The notes under the pieces were generated by a model. The model was not told the origin of the DNA. It searched no databases and saw only the letters and a program-made list of their open reading frames with translations. DNA of 64,000 nucleotides. It comes from Bacillus methanolicus MGA3. GTDB lineage: Bacteria > Bacillota > Bacilli > Bacillales > Cytobacillaceae. The stretch is from positions 1,720,843 through 1,784,842 of the forward strand of contig NZ_CP007739.1 of assembly GCF_000724485.1 (NCBI RefSeq), written 5' to 3'. Within the stretch, counting starts at the first letter, position 1, and the number at the start of each line of letters is the position of its first letter. Shown piece by piece: positions 43,917-53,649 of the stretch. The position numbers and the translations under genes are program-made.

Positions 43917-45002
43917 TCAATAATTTTCTAACCTTTTATCAAATTCTTCTTCGGTTTCGCCAAGGCGCATAACGTGAATTGCTTCTGGATCAAAATGAAG
44001 GCCAATTTCATCACCGACTTTCACCTTCTTAGTTGAATGGACAAGCCATTCGTTTCCATCCTGGTCATAACAGATAATTTCATAGTGAACGCCGCGAAAT
44101 AATAAGGAATCAACACGCACCTGAAGTTTGCCCTGGTCTTTCGCCGTAATTTCCAGGTCTTCTGGACGGATCACGATTTCAACAGATTCATTAGGGTTAA
44201 AGCCCTTGTCAACACAATCAAATGTCTTTCCCACAAACTCTACGACGTAATCTTTAATCATTTTTCCTGAAACAATATTTGACTCCCCGATAAAATCTGC
44301 AACAAAGCGGTTAATCGGCTCATCATAAATATCTGTCGGTGTTCCGCTTTGTTCAATTTTTCCATTGTTCAAGACAAAAATTTCATCAGACATAGCAAGG
44401 GCTTCTTCCTGATCATGTGTAACAAATATAAATGTAATTCCTAACCTTCGCTGCAGTTCACGCAATTCATACTGCATTTCTGTCCGAAGTTTCAAATCAA
44501 GGGCTGATAACGGCTCATCCAAAAGAATCACTTCGGGCTCATTTACAATCGCCCGCGCAATCGCCACTCGTTGGCGCTGACCGCCGGACATTTCCCTGAT
44601 TTCTCGATTTTCATAGCCTTCTAGATTGACGAACCTTAAAGCTTCTTTTACTTTTTCAGTTATTTCTGCTTTTTTCATCTTTTTTATTCGCAATCCAAAA
44701 GCGACATTTTCAAATACATTTAAATGTGGAAACAACGCATAATCCTGAAAAACAGTGTTGACCTGGCGCTTATTCGCAGGAACATGATTTATTATTTTCC
44801 CGTTAAAATAGATATTGCCTTGTGAAGGCTCGATAAAGCCCGCAATTAAACGAAGGATCGTTGTTTTTCCGCATCCCGAAGGTCCTAGAAGCGTATAAAA
44901 TTTTCCTCTTTCAATTTCAAAGCTGACATCTTTCAAAACTGGAGGATCATTGTCATACTGTTTCGTGACATGCTCAAATCGAATGATTATATTGTCTTTC
45001 AT
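43917..45002 (-). CDS. potA: Spermidine/putrescine ABC transporter ATP-binding protein
   Basis: The protein is 361 residues from the ATG at 45002, with GAGGGAG before it. Walker [10 protein letters not shown], signature [15 protein letters not shown], Walker [13 protein letters not shown] and the C-terminal TOBE domain ([12 protein letters not shown]) mark a PotA/UgpC-type ATPase. It opens the potABCD operon. No XRE-type regulator precedes it, unlike in some other Bacilli. Confidence 0.93.
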   Translation of the reverse strand: MKDNIIIRFEHVTKQYDNDPPVLKDVSFEIERGKFYTLLGPSGCGKTTILRLIAGFIEPSQGNIYFNGKIINHVPANKRQVNTVFQDYALFPHLNVFENVAFGLRIKKMKKAEITEKVKEALRFVNLEGYENREIREMSGGQRQRVAIARAIVNEPEVILLDEPLSALDLKLRTEMQYELRELQRRLGITFIFVTHDQEEALAMSDEIFVLNNGKIEQSGTPTDIYDEPINRFVADFIGESNIVSGKMIKDYVVEFVGKTFDCVDKGFNPNESVEIVIRPEDLEITAKDQGKLQVRVDSLLFRGVHYEIICYDQDGNEWLVHSTKKVKVGDEIGLHFDPEAIHVMRLGETEEEFDKRLENY

Positions 45003-45219
45003 CTTTTCTCCCTCTACCACCTATTTTCTTTACTGTTGTATTAAAAGACATTCATAATTCTTTTGATTGCAACTTTCCAACTGTTATCATAACACAGAAA
45101 AATCGCAATTTATCGAAAAATATAAAACTATTTCATTCTTTGATTAGAGTCATGCCTCAATAGCATTTATGTTTAATAGGATTGATGGACTTGCCCGCAC
45201 TTAACACCACGTTCATACT

Positions 45220-46179
45220 TTAAAGGGATGAGGGACTTTTCCCAATGGCACGAATCCCCGGCCGGTGATCTAGGAAATTTTGATAAGCAAAGCCTTTCAC
45301 TTCTTCTTCGGAAAAATGCTTTAATAATTCATTTATCAGATGTTGGCTTTTTGATGCATCCTCAAGCCCGATGACAAATTTGGAAATGCCGTCAAAATCA
45401 GATCCTAATCCGATTTGCTTTTCACCGCCGAGAGAACAGAAATGCTCTATATGTCTGATTACATCCGATATGGCTGCTTCACCCTTTTCCTTTAAAAACG
45501 GAGGATGATAGACTACATGGATCATCCCTCCTTTTTGAAACATAGCTATTGCTTGTTCATCTTTTAAATTGCGGGGATGGTCACAAAGCTTCCGAGAATT
45601 AGAATGGCTGGCAATCGGATAATCAGCTAGTTCCATCACATCCCAAAAAGCTTTTTCGCTTAAATGCGAGACGTCTGTTAAAAGATGATGTTTGTTATTA
45701 AAATGAACAATTTCCTTTCCAAACAAAGTTAAACCTGCACCGCGCGGTTCCTCTGCCCCATCTGCCGCTAAGTTGGCATGATTCCATGTTAATCCAATTG
45801 ATCTAACACCAAGCTGGTATAGGATATGAAGCTTCGACAGGTCATTGCCAATCGCATCGACACCCTCAAGTGTCAGCATCGCGCCGATTTTGCCGTCTTC
45901 AAGGCAGTCAAAATCAGACCACTCTCTAATTTGCTTCATTTCAGGATTTTTATCAAGCACTTCCGAATAGAACAAATCAACTTGATCAAGGGCATTCCTA
46001 AATTTCTCATCTGTTTTTATTTCAGGATCAACAAAGATTGCAAAGCACTGAACCATAATTTTTCCTTGCTTAAGGCGCTGTTTATTCGCATGCAGCTCAG
46101 GCGCATCAGCAAACCTTAACGTTCTTTTCGATTCTGAAAGCTTTAATAAAACATCGCAATGCAAATCAATTATGTTCAT
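45220..46179 (-). CDS. Membrane dipeptidase (M19 renal dipeptidase family)
   Basis: The protein is 319 residues from the ATG at 46179 (AAGGAGAGA upstream). M19 zinc ligands are present: IDLHCDVLL (HxD) at the start, TLEGVDAIG (bridging Glu), LLTDVSHLSEKAFW, PIASHSNSRKLCDHPRN and GLGSDFDGI. Bacterial relatives hydrolyse dipeptides, including those with a D-residue at the C-terminus, in the cytoplasm. It lies 217 nt upstream of potA on the same strand, but the gap suggests its own unit. Confidence 0.9.
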   Translation of the reverse strand: MNIIDLHCDVLLKLSESKRTLRFADAPELHANKQRLKQGKIMVQCFAIFVDPEIKTDEKFRNALDQVDLFYSEVLDKNPEMKQIREWSDFDCLEDGKIGAMLTLEGVDAIGNDLSKLHILYQLGVRSIGLTWNHANLAADGAEEPRGAGLTLFGKEIVHFNNKHHLLTDVSHLSEKAFWDVMELADYPIASHSNSRKLCDHPRNLKDEQAIAMFQKGGMIHVVYHPPFLKEKGEAAISDVIRHIEHFCSLGGEKQIGLGSDFDGISKFVIGLEDASKSQHLINELLKHFSEEEVKGFAYQNFLDHRPGIRAIGKSPSSL

Positions 46180-46275
46180 TGTCTCTCTCCTTGGGTTTAT
46201 TTTTTCCAAAATAAGGGCAGGATGAGAAATTAGGAAGAAAATAAATCTTGAATAAATAGTTTGTGAGCTGATGAA

Positions 46276-46746
46276 ATGGAGTTAGCAATTTTTCTTGATA
46301 TTACCATTATTTTGATAATTAGCCTTATTCTTTTTCAAAAAACTTTGCATCTTTTTGAAAATATCTTTATGTTTTTGGTTACTGACATTGTATTTATGAA
46401 TTATATGGGTGTATTATACGATAACACAAAAATTTTAGAACTCTCAGCGAAAATAGATCACCTCATCATTTTTCATCTGTATGAAGTTATCGTAATCCCT
46501 ATACTAACCGTATGGTATTTTAATTTTCTTTACGCATTAAAGGATTCATTTAGGAAATGGATGTTAACAATTTATTATCTTTTTACAGTATATGCAGTGG
46601 AGTTTTTATTACTAAAATGGGAGGTTTTTTCATACAAAGGCTGGAATGCAAGCCTGTCATTCATTGGAATGCTTACGATGCTTCTAATAATAGGCGTTTT
46701 GAAAAATATTTTTAAACAAACTCTTCGAAAAGAGGAATTATTATGA
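46276..46746 (+). CDS. CBO0543-family membrane protein, first of a pair
   Basis: The 156-residue protein has five predicted membrane helices and resembles the CBO0543 family of Firmicutes. Typical features are FHLYEVIVIPILTVWYFNF in the middle and YAVEFLLLKWEVFSYKGWNASLSFIG near the end (aromatic, with E and W in membrane positions). The ribosome binding site is weak (GAGCTGATGAA). It overlaps the next gene by 4 nt (ATGA), and the two may work together. The function is unknown. Confidence 0.75.
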   Translation: MELAIFLDITIILIISLILFQKTLHLFENIFMFLVTDIVFMNYMGVLYDNTKILELSAKIDHLIIFHLYEVIVIPILTVWYFNFLYALKDSFRKWMLTIYYLFTVYAVEFLLLKWEVFSYKGWNASLSFIGMLTMLLIIGVLKNIFKQTLRKEELL

Positions 46747-47246
46747 TACCTCTTCCAAAATCTTTTGATGAAAATGAATGGTTTGTTCTTATCACATTAT
46801 TTATCATGATTGCATTTACACTGTATTTACCGAGGCGGTTTCCTATAAGTTTAACCATTTTAATTTGTCTTTTCGCAATATTTATTGCAAATTTGTCAGA
46901 CCACTTGTTTGCAACGTCAATTACTAATTTTTACAACATCATGGACTCAAGAAAATATGAATTATTCGACTACTTGCTTTATCTTTTGTACGCGCCCTTT
47001 GTCTACCTGTTTGTTTATCAATTTGAAAAGTGGAACTTAAAGGGCTATTATATTTTGCTTTTTTTGATAGGATGGTCCATAGTCGGAACAGTATTTGAAT
47101 GGGTGTCCCATTTATTTAAAGTGTTTCATTATAAGGAGTGGAAAATTTGGTACTCATTAACGGCATATTTAATAACACAGCCGTTAACATTGCTGTTTTT
47201 TACATTTCTAAAAAATAGTTATCATACTAATCAACAATCCAAATAA
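46743..47246 (+). CDS. CBO0543-family membrane protein, second of a pair
   Basis: The 167-residue protein has five predicted helices. WFVLITLFIMIAFTLYLPRRFP opens the first, and FEWVSHLFKVFHYKEWKIWYSLTAY near the end corresponds to the VEFLLLKWEVFSYKGW segment of its partner. The genes look like diverged paralogues that are co-translated. It ends just before the hairpin repeat at 47250. The function is unknown. Confidence 0.75.
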   Translation: MIPLPKSFDENEWFVLITLFIMIAFTLYLPRRFPISLTILICLFAIFIANLSDHLFATSITNFYNIMDSRKYELFDYLLYLLYAPFVYLFVYQFEKWNLKGYYILLFLIGWSIVGTVFEWVSHLFKVFHYKEWKIWYSLTAYLITQPLTLLFFTFLKNSYHTNQQSK

Positions 47247-47249
47247 TTT

Positions 47250-47339
47250 GGGGCTGTCTCAAAAGCCAAAGGGTCAGACCCCATAACACAATATATAGGA
47301 CATGATGTTGGAAAGGGGTCAGACCCTTATGAGACAGCC
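47250..47339. repeat. Hairpin repeat with two GGGTCAGACCC copies
   Basis: Outer arms GGCTGTCTCA (47252-47261) and TGAGACAGCC (47330-47339) are perfect. Inside are two copies of the palindrome GGGTCAGACCC, near 47271 and 47317. The ends match those at 38525-38580. It lies between the CBO0543 pair and rbsK, which converge, and should act as a shared terminator. Confidence 0.8.
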
Positions 47340-47420
47340 TTATACCTTTTTGCTTTATTCTAAAAGACAGAGTTTAATTTGAATAGATTCTTTGATTTTT
47401 CTCCATCTGCAACTCTGATT

Positions 47421-48332
47421 TCACCCTTTTCGCTCTTTCTGAATTTCCAAAAATTCTTCCACCTCTTGTTTAGTCGGCATCCCGCCTTGAGCGCCTAATT
47501 TTGTGACAGATAATGCTCCTGCAGCGTTTGCAAATCGGCAAGCTTCTTCCAATTCGATGCCAAGACTTAATGAATAGGCAAGAGCTCCGTTAAACGTATC
47601 ACCGGCGCCTGTTGTATCAACAACCTCAACTTTATAGCCGGAAATTTCCTTTTCACCGTTTTGAAAAATCATTACACCCTTTGACCCTTTTGTCACAATA
47701 CATTTTGCCATTAAATCTTTTTTTTCTTGTTCAGACCATTCAGAAGCTGAAATGAGCAATTCTTGTTGTTCATGTTCATTAGGAGTCAAATAATCAATTT
47801 TTTGAACAAGTTCTTTCGAAAGAGCCTGGATTGGCGCAGGATTCAATATCACTTTCACATTGTGCTTTTTTGCAATTTCAATAGCTTTTTCAACACTTTT
47901 GAGTGGAATTTCAAGTTGAAGCAAGACAATGTCACTTTTTGCAATAATGTTTTCATGTTCCTCTACCAATTCCGGGGATACTTGATTGTTTGCACCAGGA
48001 ACAACGATAATCCGGTTATCGCCATCAGAAATTATGATCGAAGCGATCCCTGTAGGTTGGTGAGCAACCATTCTCACATAGTCCATGTGAATTCCTTGAT
48101 TTGATAGATGCTTTACTAACTCCTCGCCAAAAGCATCTTGGCCGACACATCCGATCAAAGTAACATCCGCACCCAGCCGCGCGGCGGCAACGGCTTGATT
48201 CGCCCCCTTTCCTCCTGGAACAGTATGAAACGAATCGCCTAAAACCGTTTCGCCTGCTCGTGGAATTTTCCTGGTTTCTGTTACTAAATCCATATTAATA
48301 CTGCCAATTACTGTGATTTTTTTTCTTGTCAT
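47421..48332 (-). CDS. rbsK: Ribokinase
   Basis: The protein is 303 residues from the ATG at 48332 (GAGGTGAAG before it). Seen: IGSINMDLV at the start, the PfkB signature GGKGANQAVAAARLGA, and DTTGAGDTFNGALAYSL with the catalytic aspartate. It phosphorylates ribose on O5. No ribose transporter or rbsD is near, so it is a solitary copy that may act on ribose from nucleoside breakdown. Confidence 0.92.
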   Translation of the reverse strand: MTRKKITVIGSINMDLVTETRKIPRAGETVLGDSFHTVPGGKGANQAVAAARLGADVTLIGCVGQDAFGEELVKHLSNQGIHMDYVRMVAHQPTGIASIIISDGDNRIIVVPGANNQVSPELVEEHENIIAKSDIVLLQLEIPLKSVEKAIEIAKKHNVKVILNPAPIQALSKELVQKIDYLTPNEHEQQELLISASEWSEQEKKDLMAKCIVTKGSKGVMIFQNGEKEISGYKVEVVDTTGAGDTFNGALAYSLSLGIELEEACRFANAAGALSVTKLGAQGGMPTKQEVEEFLEIQKERKG

Positions 48333-48456
48333 CTGCTTCACCTCAAAACATTTGTCGTTTCGGATTCTTTGAGGAATACTTGAAATTGATAGTGTATTTT
48401 GTTGCTGCTTTCCCTTAATAGTTTTCTTTTAAGATCAAGTATCCTCTTCCCAACCT

Positions 48457-50214
48457 TTATTTCGACACAGACGACTTTTCCCCTGCTGATGCTTTATTCA
48501 AGTAAGTTGTCGTACCGATAATTAATATGATAAGAAGAATCTGCGGCAACAATGTTTCCAAGGTAGGATATAAGCCGATAAGTTCAACATAGGGAACATT
48601 AGTCAATGAATGTGTTGGAAGAATATTTGCCATCTGCAGTGCATGAATGCTGATTCCGAGCATTTTAAAGGATAAAATGTAGATTAGGATTGTTGCAAAC
48701 ATAAAAAATGGCCGAATTGGAATTGCTGCACTGTAGCGGATAATAACAATCCCAAGAACAACTAAAATTAAAAAGGCGATCCCGATTCCGATAATCAACT
48801 GGCTGAAATCCATCGACGGAGCCATTCCTGCATAGAAAATGATCGTTTCGGCACCTTCGCGAAAGATTGATAGAAAACTGAGCATGGCCATGGATAATAA
48901 ACTTCCTTTTGCCAATGCTTTTCCGATGTTGTCCCTGATATATTGATTCCAATGGGCAATGTTTGTCTTTTTGTGCAGCCAAGCCCCAACCGTCAGCATC
49001 ATCAAAACGGCAACAATCCCAATGATTCCTTCGATATATTCTCGGCTTTCGGCAGCTGTTATTTTTGAAAAAAATACATTCATTACAACCGCGAGAATGG
49101 CGCTTGCGATGATGCTGCATAAGACGCCGCCCCAAATCCATGCTTGTTTGTCCGCATGATTCGTTTTCTTCAAAAACGCCAGCAAGCCGGCAATAATTAA
49201 AAGAGCTTCAAATCCTTCACGCAACAAAATAAGCAGTGCATCCATATACGTATAACTTGTTTTCGATGAAAGCAGATGAAGACGTTTTGACAATTCGGTG
49301 ATAATGGCTTGTGCCTTTTCCACATCTTTATTGTCGGATTCTAATAGACTGATTGCGGCAGGAATTTCGTTTTCCATGCGATTGTATAAGGAGAAGTCTT
49401 TTGTCCGCACTTCCCCTTCAACCACCGGCCAAATGATCAATATCTTGTTTAAATATTCCGATGCCTTGGACAGGTTATTGTCTTTTATTTCCTGCACGCT
49501 TTTTTCTAGCAACCCTGTGACATCACCTAATGTGTAGTCAGTGCCAGCAGATTTTTTCACACTTTTACCGCTCATAAAATTGTCAACCGAAGTCCGAAGA
49601 TCCTCGAGACTCTTTAAAGCTTTTTCGCTATCCGGAGGGTTTTGCGACAGCGAAATTCTTAATAAAGATAACTGGGTTTCAATTTCACCATATGAGAAAA
49701 CGCTTTGAGTGCGGACAATGACTTCATTGGCAGTCCAGGCTGATAGTAATTGATGATATTTCGTCTTCGCTTCTTCTAGTTGATCATTCTGAATCATCTT
49801 TTCAAGTTCGTCGATGAATGGAAAAAGCTGATTCAGTTTTTCTTTTTCTTTCTTTGGATCGGCCGGATTTTGTTCTTTTTGGTATAAATCAAGCGCTTTT
49901 GATAAAGCTGTCAGGCTTTCGCCAACCGCAGCCGCATCTTTTTCAGATTGCATGAGTGCGTTTTTCACAAGATTTAATTTTTTATCGACAACAGCAGCTT
50001 TTTTACTGTCCGCATCTTTTACTTCGTTCCATTGTTTCGTAAATTTATCCAAGTTAGCTTGTACGGAATCCCAATCCGCTTCTTTTGTTTTCATGATGGC
50101 ATCGCCAATTTCAATATATAAGTCATCAAGATTTTCCGCTGCCCAGGCCTTATTTAAATAGAAACCCATTGTGAAAATAAACACGAAGGCAAGAAGGCAA
50201 ATTTTTTTATACAT
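48457..50214 (-). CDS. efeU: FTR1-type iron permease EfeU with extracytoplasmic N-terminal domain
   Basis: The protein is 585 residues from the ATG at 50214 (ATAGGAG upstream). A signal peptide (ICLLAFVFIFTMGFYLNKAWA) and a helical, charged domain of about 300 residues precede seven membrane helices. The two REGxE motifs, LLREGFEALL and IFREGAETII, carry the glutamates that conduct iron in FTR1 permeases. It imports ferric iron delivered by EfeO/EfeB. It is the third gene of the operon, 33 nt after efeB. Confidence 0.92.
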   Translation of the reverse strand: MYKKICLLAFVFIFTMGFYLNKAWAAENLDDLYIEIGDAIMKTKEADWDSVQANLDKFTKQWNEVKDADSKKAAVVDKKLNLVKNALMQSEKDAAAVGESLTALSKALDLYQKEQNPADPKKEKEKLNQLFPFIDELEKMIQNDQLEEAKTKYHQLLSAWTANEVIVRTQSVFSYGEIETQLSLLRISLSQNPPDSEKALKSLEDLRTSVDNFMSGKSVKKSAGTDYTLGDVTGLLEKSVQEIKDNNLSKASEYLNKILIIWPVVEGEVRTKDFSLYNRMENEIPAAISLLESDNKDVEKAQAIITELSKRLHLLSSKTSYTYMDALLILLREGFEALLIIAGLLAFLKKTNHADKQAWIWGGVLCSIIASAILAVVMNVFFSKITAAESREYIEGIIGIVAVLMMLTVGAWLHKKTNIAHWNQYIRDNIGKALAKGSLLSMAMLSFLSIFREGAETIIFYAGMAPSMDFSQLIIGIGIAFLILVVLGIVIIRYSAAIPIRPFFMFATILIYILSFKMLGISIHALQMANILPTHSLTNVPYVELIGLYPTLETLLPQILLIILIIGTTTYLNKASAGEKSSVSK

Positions 50215-50247
50215 TATTATCAACTCCTATGAAAAAAAAAAAACGGC

Positions 50248-51546
50248 TTATGAAAATAGCGTTTCTCCAATATATCCCCCTTTTTTCACTCCCGGAAGAC
50301 ATGCAAACACGGCACTTCCCCGATGAACGATATATTCGTTTAATTTGTCCATTTGTGAAAGCCGCTCTTGAATTGGTACAAATTGTTTGCTTATGCTGCG
50401 CTGAAAGCTGATAAACAATAATCCGGCATCAAACGTTCCTGTTTTTGCGTCCATTCCTTCCGCATACGAAAACGAACGCCGTAAAATTTTCTGGCTTCCA
50501 TCACCATGTGCAACCCGAATATGTGCTGTTTTCGGTATGTAGTATTCACCATTGTCATTCTTCTTTTCGAAGTCTGGCTTATCAAACTCATTTTTCTGCC
50601 CAAGGGGCGCACCTGAATCACGGTAACGACCAAAAGTATCTTCTTGATCCTTTAAAGCAGTCCTGTCCCAAACCTCGATAAACATTTGAATCCGCCTAAC
50701 AACCAAATAAGAACCGTTAACAAGCCAATCAGGTCCGTCACCTGGCTGGACCCAAACGTACTTATTCATTTCAGCTGGATCCTTTACATCCGGATTTACC
50801 GTTCCATCTTTAAAGCCAAATAAGTTGCGCGGTGTTTCATTTTTCGGACTTGCCTGCTTTGTGCGCTGAAAGCCGGCTTGGCCCCAGCGAAGTACTGCTT
50901 TGCCGCGGCCAATTCTCGCTAAATTTCTAATGGCATGAAACGCAACCTGTAAATCATCCGCACATGCTTGAATACAGATATCTCCGCCTGTCCATTGCTC
51001 TTCTAAAGAATCAAGGGGAAATTTTGGCAAATCTTTTAGTTCAGCCGGCTGTTTCTTTTGCAATCCAAACCTGTCCTGGCCATTTTTTGTAAAAAGAGTC
51101 GGTCCGACGCCAAAGGTTAAGGTAAGATTCGAAGCTGTAAGCCCGGCAACTTCCCCCGTATCAACAGGAGGGAGAAATTTATTATCAGTTGCATCGCCAA
51201 TTGATTTGCCTTCTGACATAGCTGCTGCAGCATCCGTCCAGTCTTTAAAAAGCTGAATAAGTTCATTTCTATTGGTTGCTGTCACATCAAATGCAGCAAA
51301 ATATATATGGTTTTGCACTTCAGTCGTAATGCCGGCCTGATATTTACCGTAAAACGGGACGATATCATTTGTATTTTCCTTTTTTTGCGAGCTTGGAAAC
51401 ACGTCAGCAAGAGCAATCGCTCCTCCGACTCCTGTTGCCCCAAGCAGCATGCCGACTCCTCCGATGCCGGCAGCTTTCAAAACATCCCGTCTGGATACTT
51501 GTTTCTTCAAGAGTGATGTCATTTCTTGTTGGTTACGTTCTGTCAT
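50248..51546 (-). CDS. efeB: Dye-decolorizing heme peroxidase EfeB, Tat-exported
   Basis: The 432-residue protein has a twin-arginine signal (VSRRDVLKAAGIGGVG, residues about 17-32). DyP-family motifs follow: NLFGFKDGTVNP (the GXXDG motif) and VVRRIQMFIEVWDRT. The heme-ligand histidine lies in the ARG-like IRVAHGDGS region. EfeB either oxidises ferrous iron or strips iron from heme outside the membrane. It starts 3 nt after efeO. Confidence 0.93.
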   Translation of the reverse strand: MTERNQQEMTSLLKKQVSRRDVLKAAGIGGVGMLLGATGVGGAIALADVFPSSQKKENTNDIVPFYGKYQAGITTEVQNHIYFAAFDVTATNRNELIQLFKDWTDAAAAMSEGKSIGDATDNKFLPPVDTGEVAGLTASNLTLTFGVGPTLFTKNGQDRFGLQKKQPAELKDLPKFPLDSLEEQWTGGDICIQACADDLQVAFHAIRNLARIGRGKAVLRWGQAGFQRTKQASPKNETPRNLFGFKDGTVNPDVKDPAEMNKYVWVQPGDGPDWLVNGSYLVVRRIQMFIEVWDRTALKDQEDTFGRYRDSGAPLGQKNEFDKPDFEKKNDNGEYYIPKTAHIRVAHGDGSQKILRRSFSYAEGMDAKTGTFDAGLLFISFQRSISKQFVPIQERLSQMDKLNEYIVHRGSAVFACLPGVKKGGYIGETLFS

Positions 51547-51549
51547 TGT

Positions 51550-52398
51550 CTATCCCTCCAGCACAATCCCTAATTGGGAAAGCGGTTCTGCAAGTTCATT
51601 GATCGACTGGCTCAATTCTTTTACTTGATCCTTGCTTAATTCAGTATAAGAAACATATCCTTCCCCCTTTTTATACTTGTCAAGCAAAGCGTACACTGCG
51701 TCAAAACGTTGTTCAATTTCATTGGCGAGTGCTTTATCTTTTTTCTTTAGAGCAGGGCTCAGCAATTCATAAATCTTTTCAGCACCCTCAACATTTGCAA
51801 CAAAATCATATAAATCTGTATGTGAATAACGATCTTCTTCCCCGGTCACTTTTGATGTTGAAACTTCATTTAATAGATCTACTGCACCTGTTATCAGAAG
51901 TTCAGGTGTTACATCAACTGTTTCAACCTTTGCCCGCAAAAGCTTTACATCTTTTATAAGCTGCTCAGCATATTTTTCATAGCCTTTTGTCGTGTTCTCA
52001 ACCCACAGACCTTTTTCAATCCGATGATAACCGCCCCATTCTGTCTCAGGGACATCACCTTCACGAGCATCAATCTTCGGGTCAAGTTCCGCAAACACCT
52101 CAGCGATTGGTTCAGAACGCTCATAATGCATGCGGGCCGGAGCATAAAGTTCTTTTGCTTTTTCCACATTCCCTGCGATTACAGCGTTGGCAAACGCTTC
52201 TGTTTTCTTAACAAATTCATCCATCTCGGCAATAGCAAACGTTCGATACTCAGTTGCCACCTGGTTTAGACCCACCTGAGATTTTTCGGCAGGAATCTTT
52301 TCCTTTATCGGTTCCGTTGAAGTTTTGTTTGGTTTAGAACAACCAAACAACAGACTGCCGGATAATAATAATACAACAGGCAATTTATAATATTTCAT
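51550..52398 (-). CDS. efeO: EfeO/EfeM iron-binding lipoprotein
   Basis: The 282-residue M75-type protein has a lipoprotein signal (LLSGSLLFGCSK). Its core has the EfeO metal motif: RMHYERSEPIAEVFAELDPKIDAREGD and WGGYHRIEKGLW (HxxE). There is no cupredoxin domain. It binds iron on the membrane surface for EfeU. It is the first gene of the operon, behind a Fur-like box. Confidence 0.92.
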   Translation of the reverse strand: MKYYKLPVVLLLSGSLLFGCSKPNKTSTEPIKEKIPAEKSQVGLNQVATEYRTFAIAEMDEFVKKTEAFANAVIAGNVEKAKELYAPARMHYERSEPIAEVFAELDPKIDAREGDVPETEWGGYHRIEKGLWVENTTKGYEKYAEQLIKDVKLLRAKVETVDVTPELLITGAVDLLNEVSTSKVTGEEDRYSHTDLYDFVANVEGAEKIYELLSPALKKKDKALANEIEQRFDAVYALLDKYKKGEGYVSYTELSKDQVKELSQSINELAEPLSQLGIVLEG

Positions 52399-52426
52399 AT
52401 TATCAACACTCCTAAAATATGTATAA

Positions 52427-52445
52427 AATAATGATTTTCATTCTC
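52427..52445. promoter_or_regulatory. Fur-like box upstream of the efe operon
   Basis: On the minus strand, GAGAATGAAAATCATTATT matches the classical 19-bp Fur consensus GATAATGATAATCATTATC at 16 of 19 positions. It lies about 30 nt upstream of the efeO start and implies iron repression. Confidence 0.8.
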
Positions 52446-52572
52446 AATTATAATGAGTTTGATATTCAATATCAATAGATTTTTAGAATCGAATATTGTA
52501 AAAAATCTTAAATATCTTTATTTTTGTCTAATTTATATGAATAAGAGTTCTCCGCCATGCTAAACTCGAAGG

Positions 52573-52649
52573 AAAACTTTCATGAGTTTTTACTCCCAAC
52601 CTTAACATTGAAATAGGGCACATTTTGAAACATAACCAAAATAATAAGT
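52573..52649 (-). repeat. 77-bp dispersed intergenic repeat, copy 2 (inverted)
   Basis: Its reverse complement aligns end to end with 7366-7442. The longest identical blocks are 16 and 18 nt. It sits in the gap between the efe operon and the nitroreductase gene. Confidence 0.8.
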
Positions 52650-52685
52650 GATTTTTTTCTTAGGACTAACTATAAAAAAATGATA

Positions 52686-52722
52686 AAAAGGAGCCTAGCA
52701 ATCACGTTTGCCGGCTCCTTTT
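52686..52722 (-). terminator. Terminator of the second nitroreductase gene
   Basis: A 10-bp perfect stem AAAAGGAGCC/GGCTCCTTTT with a 17-nt loop, followed on the minus strand by TATCATTTTTTT. Confidence 0.8.
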
Positions 52723-52778
52723 GCTATTTTCCTAATATACGAAATCGGCCAGTGTAATTAATGGCCGCAATATTAATA

Positions 52779-53264
52779 TTAAGGAAGATGCTTTATTTTC
52801 GTTTCAATCGGTGTCCGTGGCTTTGCATCCGGCACTTCCTCCGGATAGCCGACACCGAAAACACCAATAATGTCATAATCATCAGGGACACCCAATAGAG
52901 CACGGTTTTTTGGATTTGCTCCGATCGAAGACCAAAATGTTCCGACTCCATTAGACCATGCAGCAAGCATAAAGTTTTGAACGAAGCAGGCAGTTGCGGC
53001 TGCATTTTCCTCTCTCTCTGCTTCCGAAGCGCCATGTTTGGATAATACCGCCATGAGAACAGGCGCATTTCCGAAATTTGTTTTATGATTTAATTTTGCT
53101 CTCGTTTCAGGTCCAATAAAAATAATTTCCCATGGCTCCGTCAGTCTGTGATTTGGAGCCAAACTTGCAGCTTGAAGCCATGTGACGATCAATTGATCAT
53201 CGATTGGTTCTGGCTTAAATTTCTTAATAATGCGGCGAGATTTGATGACTTCGAGTACGTTCAA
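52779..53264 (-). CDS. Nitroreductase-family FMN oxidoreductase (short form)
   Basis: The protein is 161 residues from the TTG at 53264, which stands 7 nt after AAGGGGG. An in-frame start seven codons upstream lies ahead of that site and has none of its own. Family motifs: IKSRRIIKKFKPEPI at the start (FMN phosphate), ASLAPNHRLTEPWEIIFIG, and NGVGTFWSSIG near the C-terminus. It is shorter than classical nitroreductases, as in the YdjA-like group. The substrate is unknown. It is a single gene. Confidence 0.85.
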   Translation of the reverse strand: MNVLEVIKSRRIIKKFKPEPIDDQLIVTWLQAASLAPNHRLTEPWEIIFIGPETRAKLNHKTNFGNAPVLMAVLSKHGASEAEREENAAATACFVQNFMLAAWSNGVGTFWSSIGANPKNRALLGVPDDYDIIGVFGVGYPEEVPDAKPRTPIETKIKHLP

Positions 53265-53649
53265 TATGATTTCCCCCTTGTTCAAAATGGTTTTTATTAT
53301 TTTAGAAATAATTATGTAGTTTTAAATCTTTTCCCCTAAACTTTGGGAAAAGAAGATAGAAACTGGAGTATACTCTCCAGCCAATGTAATATTACCACTA
53401 TTAATATATAAAAAACGAGTCAAACGTTTTGCCGGGAATTATTTTCTCTATTGAATAAGAAATTGTATGAATGGACAATTAAAAATAGGATTTGCAAAAA
53501 GAGCCATCCTTCAAAGCGAACAAGGCTTTCATTTTACAAAACCTCTTACATCAAAACAGTAGCCATTATCAGGTTTACTTAATCCATGTCTTCAGGGCAA
53601 TTGATTAAATCCTTCTCTCTATTTTAGTTATGAGATACCATCCCCTCTA
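53265..53649. other. Non-coding stretch upstream of the second nitroreductase gene
   Basis: 385 bases with a small hairpin CTGGAG/CTCCAG (53363-53380) and no frame, RNA motif or repeat that I recognise. It separates the nitroreductase start from the 3' end of the oxidase operon. Confidence 0.45.

Noticed and set aside
47250..47339. CRISPR array
   Set aside because: The repeated GGGTCAGACCC units are two arms and cores of one hairpin; there are no regularly spaced spacers and no cas genes.
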